From positions 62,894,470 through 62,958,469 of the forward strand of contig CM075724.1 of NCBI GenBank assembly GCA_037974335.1: DNA of 64,000 nt, written 5' to 3'. Of the stretch, positions 1 through 10,199 are shown piece after piece. Within the stretch, counting starts at the first letter, position 1, and each line of letters opens with the position of its first letter. The DNA is from Prionace glauca (Eukaryota; Chordata; Chondrichthyes; Carcharhiniformes; Carcharhinidae). The notes beneath the pieces were generated by a model. The model made no database searches and had not been told where the DNA came from. It saw only the letters and a program-made list of their open reading frames with translations. The translations under genes were made by a program, and so were the position numbers.

Positions 1-539
1 GTGCATTTTAAACCACAAACGTAAGTTTGACGGGGATTGGACTGGGTTCTGTTTATCCAGTCGATCATCATTAGACCTAAATATCACCACGTCGGCTATA
101 CAGATAGCGTCATCAAAACTTTGGTGTCTTAAGTATTAGAGACTCAATTGACTGCTTTAATGCATATAGATAAAATGACATGTACAGAACGCATACTTTT
201 CAACCAATAGGAGCAACGTAGTATGGATGTTGCAGTATATCCAACTGTAAGGCGATGGCGTATGCAGCTGAGATTCAGAGAGCCTTCTACTAACAGGATT
301 TCTTGTCCCGCCTGCCGACTAAGCCAGAAACCAAAGCAGCATCTATATCAGCTTGTAATCACGGAGTTGGATACAAGCAATATCCTCTATTTTTGTCAAA
401 TGAACCTGCATCCTGGTGAAACGGGTTCTACGTTTTGCAAAGAAAAGTTGTATTCAGATTTATTGTACAGATATGGAGGATCAACCGCACATCGTAGAAT
501 CACCTGATGGAATCATAGAATTTCTACAGTACTAAAGAC
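1..539. other. No recognisable feature
   Basis: I see no gene, RNA or repeat that I can name here. A 94-codon open frame at 223-507 has no recognisable domain and no splice context that I trust. Confidence 0.5.
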
Positions 540-1345
540 CATTCGGACCATTCAATCTGTACAAACTCAGTATTTTTCCAAGGCCACCCCCGATCCCCAG
601 CCCTATCCCCATTATTCCACGGATTTATTGCCGCTAATCCACCTAATGCACACATCTTGAGACAATAAGGTTCAATATATACGGGCCAATCCATACATCA
701 CTGGATTGTGGGAGGAAAGTGGAGCCCTGAAGAAACACACAAAGAACATAAGAACATAAGAAATTGGAGCAGGAATAGGCCATCTAGCCCTTCGAGCCTG
801 CCCCGCCATTCAATAAGACCATGGCTGATCTGTCGTCGCTCAGTTCCACATTCCCGCCCTCTCCCCATAACCCTTAATCCCCTCTCTTATCAAAAACCCA
901 TCAACCCGCGTCTTAAAAATATTTATCGAGGTAGCCTCCACCACTTCAACGGGCAGAGATTCACCACCCTTTGAGTGAAGAAATTCTTCCTCAACCCCGC
1001 TCTAAACCGTCCCCCCCCCCCCTTTATCTTGAGGCTGTGCCCCCTAGTCCTACTGTCCTTTCTGAGCGGGAAGAGTCTCTCCACCTCTATCCTATCCATC
1101 CCATTCATCATCTTATACGTCTCAATGAGATCTCCCCTCATTCTTCTAAACTCTAACGAGTACAAGTCTAGTTTATTCAGCCTCTCCTCATAGCTCAACC
1201 CCCTCAACTCCGGCATCAGTCTTGTAAACCTCCTCTGCACTCCCTCCAAGGCCAAAATGTCCTTGCGTAAGTACGGTGCCCAAAACTGCACACAGTACTC
1301 CAGCTGCGGCCTCAATCCCCATAGTCCGGAATTGAACCCCGGTGA
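540..1345 (-). mobile_element. tRNA-derived SINE (family 1), split by a LINE
   Basis: Positions 540-737 match, in antisense, the body of the better preserved SINE at 39756-40100, including the block around TGGGAGGAAA. Positions 1313-1345 carry the antisense B-box-like GGAATTGAACCCCGG that should follow it. The 738-1312 stretch between them is a CR1 LINE end, so this SINE was there first and was split. The copy is much more diverged than the one at 39756. Confidence 0.6.
738..1312 (-). mobile_element. CR1-clade LINE family A, 3' end
   Basis: Read on the minus strand this is the C-terminal part of ORF2 ([31 protein letters not shown]) followed by the 3' untranslated region and an 8-bp TTCTTATG tail repeat at the low-coordinate end. 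It is strongly similar to 12680-13258. It is 5' truncated and carries small indels, including a C-run expansion near 1010. It is inserted in an older SINE. Confidence 0.85.
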
Positions 1346-1352
1346 GGCATGC

Positions 1353-2590
1353 AGGAACATGACAAAGAGACATAGAAAATAGAAGCAGGAATCGCCTTTC
1401 GGTCCTTTGAGCCTGCTTCGCCATTCAGTGATCATGGCTGATCACCAAACTCAACATCCTGATTTTAACATTTCTCAATGTCCCTTGATCCGTTTAACCC
1501 CAAGAGCTATGTCTAATTTATTCTTGAAATTACACAAAGTTTAGGCCTCAACGACTTTCTGTGATAGTGAATTCCACACGTTGACCACTCTCTGCTTGAA
1601 GAAATTTCTTATCACCTTAGTTTTAAATGGTTTATCTCTTATCCTCAAACTATGACCCTTATTTCTGGACGAAACCACGATCGGGAACATTCTTTCTGAA
1701 TCTACTCTGTCTAACTCAGTTAGAGCCTTAAAATTTCTATGAGATCCCTTCCCACTGTCCCAAACTCCAATGAACACACTCATAGCCGACTCAGTCTCTC
1801 CTCACACGACAGATCTGCCATCCCAGGGATCAGCCTGGTAAACCTTTGCTGTGCTCCCTCTATAGCAGGGCATCGCTCCTCAGATAAAAACTCTGGAACG
1901 GCACAAAATACTCCAGATGTGGCCTCACCAGGCCCTATGCAATTGCAGTAATAAATCTCTATTCACATACTCAAATCCTCTCGCCATGAAGGCCAACATG
2001 CCATCTGACTTCTTTACTGCCTTATGTCCCTGCACGAGGGCACCGAAGTCTCGTTAATTTCACATATTAAAGTAATAATGTCTCTGCTTATTATAGCGAC
2101 CAAAGTGAATAATCTCACATGTATCCACACTGCACTGCATCTGCCATGCATATACAGACATACTCAGTCTGTAGAAATCATGCTGATGCATCTCTGCTTC
2201 CCAGCTCAACCTCCCACCCAACTTTGCATCAGCTACAAATTTGGAGATAATGCATTTAGTGTCCTCTTCCAAATCAATAATATATAATATGAACAGTTAG
2301 TGTCCAAGCAGAGATCCTTGTGCTGTCCCACTAGTCACTGCATGCCAATCAAAAAAGTCCATTAGTGCCAACTTTATGCTTCCTAGCTGCTAACGAGCTT
2401 TCGATCTACCTCGGGAAATTACCTGCAATCCCATGCGCTTTAACTTAATCTGGTATTTGAGACGTTGTTGAAAGCCTACTGATATTCTAAATAATCGCAT
2501 CTACTGGTTCTCTTCGGTGAACTCTACGAGCTACATCCTGGAAGAATGCCCAATTCCCTTTTGTAAATCCATGCTGATTGGGCTGTACTA
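1353..2590 (-). mobile_element. Old CR1-like LINE, RT and C-terminal region
   Basis: The minus strand preserves in order the 3' end, the FFKQRVVNVWNSL block near 1570, the RNKGHSLRI block near 1650, a Y/F-A-D-D-like region near 2260, and the upstream RT region to about 2590. Frames are broken many times. Divergence from family A is high, so this is an old copy. There is no microsatellite tail left. Confidence 0.65.
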
Positions 2591-3469
2591 AGTGAGGGAT
2601 AAATGAAGGACTGAAACATGGATTCCATTGAAAGGCGGATGGGAAATTAGAAACGGAAACAAGTTCATGGACTTTGGAGAGGCAAATATGTTGGAAATAG
2701 GGTAGTGGTTTGCATGAATGAAGGACGGAAGGATTGATCATTTGAGAAGACGGATTATGTCAGCAGATTTGCAGAAACGTGCAATCGTATAGAGAAGGAG
2801 AAGTAGCAACTGCATCAGCTACTATAGGTAGCAGGAATGAGGGATTGTGTTATCACCAGTTTAGTGGGAATAGAGTAAAAATGTAGGCGGTTGGCTTCAT
2901 GATGATTTCGAAGACAACAAGTGGAGAACCTGGAAGGAAAGTGGAGAGTAATGTGATTTTATGGCTGGGGTGAAGAGTATGGTGGGATGCGCATTTCTTG
3001 GAGGACATTTGTAGAAATGAGGAAATGAATGCGACGGAGGCAGCTGAGCAGATGTTATCAAGTTTAGTAACTGAAAAGTCCATGCAATCCTTGGACCTGT
3101 TGCAGGAAGTGGCGCATGAGAGGAGATAAAGGTTTATGGCGACAGGTTGTAGTAGAGGAAAAATGCCAGAGATCAGTCAACATTGTTTTCTGCGTGACTC
3201 GCGAAAATGGAATAATTTTCACAGACTGTAGCAGCACCCGATGGTTCTTTATATGGCCCATAGTAATCAGCCGATCAATAAACAACCAGTTTAATTATAT
3301 TGCTATAAATTAATTTGATAATTATTGCCCAGTTGCAATTAGACGATATAAATAACCCACCTCCTTTCAAGTCAAGAAGTTTGATATGGATATAGCTGCG
3401 TATGCGCCTGATCGTCTAGTTATATTGACGCAGTGTATCTTAACGATGTCTATGCTTGCCACCTCAAAA
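2591..3469. other. No recognisable feature
   Basis: Unique-looking sequence. Short open frames on both strands show no domain. Nothing here can be supported as a gene or named repeat. Confidence 0.45.
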
Positions 3470-4027
3470 ATATATGGGCCCGATTTTACCAGTTGAAGTC
3501 CGGATATGGGCGTAATACAGACCCGAGGCCTGAATCCTCTTAGCAGCGCGCGCATGCGCTTTTTGCCGGCTCGCGTCCTGTTCGCGCTGTGGGCGGGGTT
3601 TAGCGCTGCTGGAACCATCGGAGCTCAGAACTGCGATGCGCAGTTAGAAAAAAATTGAAAAATTGCGCCCCGGTCAGGAAAGTAAAAAAACAGAAAGCGG
3701 AGAGAGCCACTCTTTGACACATGTCATTCTCTGGGGGAGGTGAAAAAGAGCCTGGGAATTTGAGAGAGGCTCCGTTGTAAAGAATGCAGAAAGCAGTAGC
3801 TAGCTGTCTCAGGTCACTGATATAAATATTTGATCAGACAAATAAATCTTGCAGGCATTTCTCATAGAGAGGAGATTGCTTATCGATCTATATCATAAAT
3901 TCACGCTACTCCAGGGGAGTGGAGAGTATGTTCAAGCAGAGTTAATAATCTGACTGCTACCCTGTCATGTGCAATTCGCAGATCCTGGAGATCTAATCGG
4001 CCTGGGGTCATGCAGTCAAATGTATCG

Positions 4028-4330
4028 GGGGTCGGGGGAGGTGTGGGGGGCGCAGGCGAGAAGGCTGATCGTTGTCTGCTGTTGGTGGAGGGTGGCCAGA
4101 TCGCTCACTGGTAAGATGGCGGATAAATCTCTGTTGGGGGGAAGGGGGTCCACAGCCATTCTGCGGGCAATCCGTCCTCCCCATCGGAGGAATGAATGCC
4201 CCCCCCCCTCACCCCACCACCAGAGATTCATCTGACACCCCCACCAATGAGCGATCGAGCCTCCCCCTTACCACCAGACAGCGATCAGCCCTCTCGACCT
4301 CCCTCCAGATATACATCTGACCTGCCTCCT
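4028..4330. repeat. Imperfect inverted repeat with G-rich and C-rich arms
   Basis: The left arm (about 4028-4156) reads GGCTGATCGTTGTCTG, then AGATCGCTCACTGG, then GATAAATCTCTGTTGG. The reverse complement of the right arm (about 4192-4330) reads GGCTGATCGCTGTCTG, then CGATCGCTCATTGG, then GATGAATCTCTGGTGG, in the same order. The spacer is about 35-50 bp. Motifs such as GGCTGATCTCTGTC recur at 4369, which suggests a minisatellite-like unit in both orientations. The surrounding 3470-4430 is unusually G+C rich. Confidence 0.6.
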
Positions 4331-4430
4331 CCTCTTCCTCACCCCGCCCCCTCCCCGCCCCGCCCCAGAGGCTGATCTCTGTCAGAGAGCCATTGCGGGC
4401 TCTGAATCCGCTTCGGAAGTTCCCCTGCAA

Positions 4431-5221
4431 AATAAATATATGCAATATATTCATATTATAAGAGTTCTTATTAACTATTAACTTGAATTTGCTCAAGTGA
4501 TTTTTGTATTTACTATCTCAACCTATACTAGATTCATTTAGGCGTTTATTTTATAAAGATGATTAGCATTCCACAGTGCCATGTGCAAGGCGACAAAATA
4601 CGGAGAGCTCTTTTTCAACATTTAAGCGTGTACAATGTGCTGGTGTTAAGTCATCAGCCTGACTCTTTCTCCTCTTACAGATTTCACCTGGCTTGCACGA
4701 GAGGTCCAGCATTTTGCTGTTTTCGTTTCAGATTTTCAGTATCATTTATGTTTCATTTCTTATATCATGAGGTGGAATGTTTTGGGCGATAACTGACTAC
4801 AGCCGATGATTCAGGCTTCTGCTACAGATTGCATTGAGAATGAGCTGTGGGGAGAGCAAGGGTGGAGAAGAGTACATTCGTATCTTGTGATGGGGTTGAA
4901 TGAAATCAAGTGGAGTCGGACGTTTTTAATGCTCGGCATAGATCTTTAGGGATCAGTGGCAGTTTTATTTATGGCATAAATCATTTGGGGTTTTGTACGC
5001 TCTCCAAACGTTCTGTTAAATGGATTATGTCGACGTAAGGGCACGGTAAAACGAAGTGGTCTTGTGTTGCAATAAGCCTCATCGTAAATTATATCTGAAT
5101 ACTATGCGCCAACTTCTATGTCTAAACGTTTTCACTTTGCAAGCCTCTACAAGATACATTTCATTTCCCGACTTTACTCTGTATTTGCAGTAGGCTTTTT
5201 TTTACAATTGCTCCAAATACA
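4431..5221. other. No recognisable feature
   Basis: AT-rich sequence with no supported gene or repeat. Open frames are short and lack domains. Confidence 0.45.
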
Positions 5222-5345
5222 AATTACTGCGGATGTTGGAAATATAAAACGATTATCCGACATCTGAAAAATAATCACGACCTGAAATGTTGAGTTTCTC
5301 TTTTCATAGATGCTACCAGAGCTCCTTAACACTTCCACATTTTCC
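5222..5345 (+). repeat. Short dispersed repeat (ACTGCGGATG family), degenerate
   Basis: It starts with ATTACTGCGGATGTTGGAA and ends near a CATAGATGCTACCAGAGCTCC block. The better copy at 48108-48248 shares the opening ACTGCGGA-GCTGGAATCT and the internal GAGAGAATAGAG region. I take it to be a short interspersed element of unknown polymerase III status. A scrap of the same family may lie at 18980-19070. Confidence 0.4.
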
Positions 5346-5872
5346 GAGCTTATTTAATATTATATTTGAAGTGAACAGACACTAGTGAAAGTTCTAGGTG
5401 TTATTTGAATTTAAATTCTCATCGTACTCATTAGAAACTTTAACCAGTTAGACAACACCAGATAGTTTAGCGAATGAACCCCGGAAATGTTCGTAAATTG
5501 CAGATTAATTCCTTTTAAAGGCAGGGCGGGAATTGACTCGCGTAGTAGGGCTTTTGCATTTCGGTTCAGATTTAGGGCGCACACTAAATCTCTCGGCAAC
5601 AATTGACAGGACCGGCCGCCGATCGATGGCCAGTTCGAACAAGTAAAATCGCGCAATCGGACGGATTACGTCAATTTCTGGACTCATGTATTTTTACAAG
5701 AGCCGGATTTCCTGCGAGCTCAGCCTCCGCCGGAAATGGACGAGAGGCTGAATAGTTTATCTAAATATACTTAAATGTGAATTTACATTTTAGCGAGCCC
5801 GGTTCTCAATTGTACGCGCTCACTTGCCTCTCTAGACTCATGAGAAAGGTTATCTCTGGCGAGGAAAGCATC

Positions 5873-6124
5873 GTGTGGAGATGCCGGCGTTGGACTGGGG
5901 TAAACACAGTAAGAAGTCTCACAACATCAGGTTAAAGTCCAACCAGATTATTTGATAGTAAACCCACAAGCTTTCGGAAACTCCGTTCCTTCGTTCTTTA
6001 GACGAAGTTCTTTAAAAGGAACTTTCCACAGACCTGACGAAGGAACAGCGTTTCCGAAAGCTTGTGGGTTTACTATCAAATAATCTGGTTGGACATTAAC
6101 CTGGTGTTGTGAGACTTCTTACTG
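5873..6124. mobile_element. Penelope-like element ends in inverted (palindromic) arrangement
   Basis: The left half runs from CAGTAAGAAGTCTCACAAC to AAGCTTTCGGAAAC. The right half runs from GTTTCCGAAAGCTTGTGG to GAGACTTCTTACTG and is its near-perfect reverse complement, about 75 bp per arm. The loop is about 70 bp and has a smaller hairpin. The arms match the 3' end of the Penelope-like remnant at 8550-9113 and the copies at 18613-18776 and 36645-36960. Terminal repeats in either orientation are known for Penelope-like elements. Confidence 0.6.
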
Positions 6125-8549
6125 AGGATAACATCTGCAGCCCATGAACTGGAAATAGTCGGATTGCCCTCGCTGGTAGAATTAGAGGCCATTCAGGCAC
6201 CTTCCCCAAGCCAAGGGCAAGGGGGGGGGGGGGTGCCCTTTGGGCAGTGCCAGCCTGAGTTAGGAGCTCTCCAATTTTTACACTAGCTGGACACTCAGAA
6301 TCATTCTCGTAAAATTCCCCCCGTTGCCTGTTTTCACACTGTAATTTGTTTCCTTTTGTGTAGCGGCACATGCTGTGCAACTTGCTCAGTGAAAGCTTCT
6401 GCCATTTAACTTATTCCAAGTCGCAACCACATGGTGAACAATGTTGTTAGTGCATTCTGACTGGCCTAACTACGGCAAGGCTAATATTCAATTGGTTTAA
6501 GGCGCGTGTAATTGGTGTGTGATTGGTGAAGGAGAATATGATCAGTTTCTAATTGATCTTTTGAAAGTGACACAATTTCCCATTTTTCAATGATTGGCCC
6601 TCTTATAAGTGACAGAAACGTTAAATTTAATTGATCTCAGACCCAAAAGTAGAAGTCTAGCATGGATCACTGACTTATAATGGAGAGAGGGGTGATAAAA
6701 TAAATGGGGGAGAGGAGAATTAAAAGGGATCAAATTGATAAAAATGTAACAATATTTTTCTGTTGACGCCATTGTTTTCAGTGCACATGGATGAATACCC
6801 AGTTTTTGTCTCCTTTTAGCGATAAGGTATTAGCTACACATAATATTTTGTTATCTTCAGTCCATTGATGGGCATTCAGATTATAGATAATAATGCATTT
6901 GGTTATCTGATCTTCTCTGCCACTGCGATCGGCTGAAGAAAAGTATTAGTTTCCTTCTATTTGAACAACGACGAGGGTGGTTTTGCTAAAGTGAACATCT
7001 TGCTCTGTGTCATACAGTAGTACATTGTGGGTATAGTATACGCTGAGCATTTCTCTCCGTGTAAACTATAACGTGCTGCAGTTGGTCACAGTATCAACAA
7101 GAGCAGTGATTCCGAAAGACTCTACTGGTTAAAAATAAGCCTAAGGATCTGTGAAAATATTTCGTCAGATAATTTTGCAAGATGTATTTGTACAAGCATG
7201 CATATTCCAAAACTTTGTGATTGGTTTACAATGAATATTCTTTGGAAAAGTGGTGGCCGCTCCATATTTGCTTGATTACAGAAGAAAGGTCGAATAAATC
7301 TTCAAATACTCATATGTCTGTGTGAGTATGCTAATTATGTAAGTAGCTTCAGTTTGATGCATCAGCTCATGGTCGGGGCAACATTTTCTGCTTTGAGAAG
7401 CAGTTCTGCATTGCTTTATCCAGTAGGGAGGTAGGTTAATGAAGACAATTTTGGGAAAATGTTGTTACTCTGTTTACACAATAAGTGTCGATAATGTTCA
7501 CTAAGCATTGATGGAGTGGCAATCACCGGCGGATTGCCACTCTGCGAGGGACTTACCTTCATTGTAATTCCAAAGCCACTGTCTCGCCAAACATTGATCT
7601 CTCAGAACTGGTGAGACAGGTGCACAGGCAAAGGAAAGCACGCTCTTTTCTGAGTACAAGCCAATCTTGTGAGTTCACGGTTTGATTTTAATTCTCTGTC
7701 GTTCCCTACCACCTCCCCCGTCCCCTGGTCAGCTTCACAGTGATCATGGCCTGATTCACACTCCTCCTAGTCTGCCTCATAATGATCGTGACCTGTTCTA
7801 CACTCCTCCCGATCAATATCACGCCTCCGAAAACCTACTACACATCTGCCATCTGCCAACAATCATTGACGAAGCTGGCCACATTTTTTCTACAGCCTCT
7901 TACCATGGCCCAAATGAATGTCTACGCAGTTGCGTGGTTCCATTCGTCTAATATTGATTCCTAAGCGGAGAATAAAAATCGATGATTTCTCTCCTCGTTC
8001 CCGTAGTTCTGCTAGTGTCTCCCAAAGAAGGTACTCTGGCCTTATGCTTATTCTCATCTATATGCTCCCCCTTTGAGATCTCATCTTTATACAGTGTTAG
8101 TGTTTACATCTAGCTTGATGACACACAGCTGTACCTCACCACAGCTTCTTTCAATGCTTCCTTATCCCTAAATTTTCACAGTGATTGTACAACTTCCAGA
8201 ACTAGACAACATAATCCTGCAACTAAATATCAGGAGGTCCAAACCGTTTGTATTTGGCTTGCCACGCTATCCGGCCGCGTGTCTTTCTCATTGTTAAGTG
8301 TCTACGATTGATTAGGAATGTCTAAAATTGTTCTTATACTTCACCATGAAGCATCTTTCCGATTAGAAATCCATGCCCTCAATAAGACTATCAGTTTTAA
8401 TTCGTAGCATTTCCTGACTCAATTGCTGCTCCAGCTGGTTTACTTCCAAATCTTTTTCCTTCTGAATGTAATTCCACCAATGCATTCATTGACGACTTCT
8501 TGCGACTCGGGAAACCTTGTCTGTTTGATCTGCTGCAAGAAAGAGCGTC
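6125..8549. other. Long stretch without a supported gene
   Basis: There is no splice-compatible coding exon, RNA gene or named repeat that I can defend. A G run lies at about 6221-6234. The open frame at 7682-7951 is rich in simple Pro/Ser/His composition and has no domain. Confidence 0.45.
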
Positions 8550-9113
8550 CTTAGGCGTGGTACATTGAGGAGACCATGCAGACACTAAGACAATGGATGA
8601 ATGGACGCCACGCGACAATTACCAGGCAGGAGTGTTCCCTTCCTGTCGAGGGACACTTCGGTAGTCGAGGGCATTCAGCCTGTGATCTTCAGGTAAGCGT
8701 ACTCCAAGGCGGCCTTCAATACACATGACAACGCAGAATCACCAAGCAGAAACTGGTAGCCGTACATGAGCACGGCCTCAATCAGGATCTGGGTTCAGCC
8801 ACACTATCTGTAAACCGCCGACTTGCCCAGACTTGCAAAATCTCGTTAACTGTCCAGGCCTGAGGCAATTCACACCTCTTTAATCTCTAGTTAACCCTCT
8901 CTCCGCTCACATTGTCTGTACCTGTAAAGCCTTGATTACTTTTTAAGTCTCACATTCCAACCATTATGTTGCAAATTGAATCTGTGTCCCTATACGCCCT
9001 ATTAGTGACCCCAATCCTCGATTTGCCCGTTGAAGGAACAGCGTTCAGAAAGCCCATGCTACAAAATTGGACTGTGTTGGACTTTAACCCGGTGTTGTGA
9101 GGCTTTTTACTGT
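8550..9113 (+). mobile_element. Penelope-like element 3' remnant with GIY-YIG-type C-terminal region
   Basis: The plus strand at about 8565-8790 reads ETMQTLRQWMNGRHATITRQ, then HFGSRGHSACDLQVSVLQGG, then EHGLNQDLG. This is the C-terminal endonuclease region of Penelope-like reverse transcriptases (ETxQ-L-R-MNGHR, HF-GHS-DL, E-GLN). The 3' untranslated region follows, with CACCTCTTTAATC near 8870. It ends at 9113 with the TGGACTTTAACCCGGTG and TTTTTACTG block that makes up the palindromes elsewhere in the window. The frame is broken, so this is a fossil. The reverse transcriptase part is missing. Confidence 0.6.
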
Positions 9114-9674
9114 TTTAATTCCATGAAGGTGTTATTTGATACTTTTCGCCATAGAAACCCCCGAATCACTTATGTCATCCAATTCAGATTTCTGCAGCAT
9201 CTGCAATTTGAAATGGTCCCGTATTGGTGGCCCTGACGTCATTAGTGACGTTCCTAAATTGTGGTATTCTCTCCCTAATCCATTCCGCCTGCGTAATGTA
9301 GGGCTCCAAGCGGAGGTAACAAGAAACTATCTAACTTTAAAGAGGTTGTAGTCTTTTGCTGCACCAGTACTGATACTGGAGAAACTATAGCAGTTGTCAT
9401 GCAAGGCCTAGTCGTATTCAGGGTGTTGCACTCAACAGATAAATGTATTCTGTTGCATCAGAGATGAGCTAAAGAGGCATATTCCTTAATTAGCTTTCGA
9501 AACCCACGCGCCTGTAACAATATTTAGCAACACGTGTTAGTAATAGCAGAACAAACGCACCAGCACTTCAGCGTATCGTTTCAATGTGTTGACCTTTCCA
9601 TTGCTGTTCTTGAATCCCTACTTTGAATATTAAAAATCTTGCTGATCCGAGGAAGGTATCATAGACAGATTTAA

Positions 9675-10199
9675 TTGTTCACAGCCAACGTTGTAGTAGT
9701 GATTGGGGATAGTGGGGTGAAGGGTATTGACACTGTCCTTTGTCACAATGACAAAGTGCACAGAAGGGTGTGTTGTCTGCCTGGTGCTCGGGTACAGGAT
9801 GTCGCAGCTGGGCTGCAGAGGAATCTGGAGTGGGAGGGTGAGAACCCGGTCGTTGTAGTACATGTGGGTGCCGGCGACGTAGGCAAAATGCGGACTGAGA
9901 ATCTCGGAAGGGAGTATGAGAAGCTGGGAATGGAATTAAAAAGTAGAACCGACAAGGTGGTTATCTCTGGGCTACTGCCTGAACCGAGGGCAGACGGGCG
10001 TAGGGTTGATGGGATAAAGGAAGTAAATGGGTGGCTCAGGGATTGGTGTGGGAGGAATGGGTTCGAATTTATGGGGCATTGGCACCAGTATTGGGGTAGG
10101 TGGGACCTGTTCGGGCAGGATGGGGTTGGTCTGAATCATGCTGGGACCAGAGTGCTGGCGAATCGAGTAAAGAGGACTGTAGACAGGGCTTTAAACTAA
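9675..10199 (+). pseudogene. LINE ORF1, SGNH/GDSL-esterase-like domain, truncated at the N terminus
   Basis: This is the partial first reading frame of the family A LINE. The open frame enters without an ATG, and the element itself begins at about 9690. Block I is VVVIGDSGVKG, with a candidate nucleophile Ser in GDS. The HVGTND-like block III reads HVGAGDVG, so the usual Asn is replaced. The DGVHLN-like block reads DGVGLNHAG, so the usual His is replaced by Gly. The frame ends with a stop 45 bp before ORF2. The coiled-coil and basic N-terminal part expected of ORF1 is missing here but can be seen in the older copy at 44500-45200. A role as an RNA chaperone with lipase-like fold is known for CR1 ORF1; this copy is unlikely to be active. 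Confidence 0.75.

Noticed and set aside
923-1435. Host coding gene on the minus strand
   Set aside because: The translation is the C-terminal part of a CR1 ORF2 plus flanking repeat sequence.
3470-4430. CpG island or LTR
   Set aside because: The region is G+C rich but no promoter, first exon or paired terminal repeat can be shown. Only the inverted repeat is supported.
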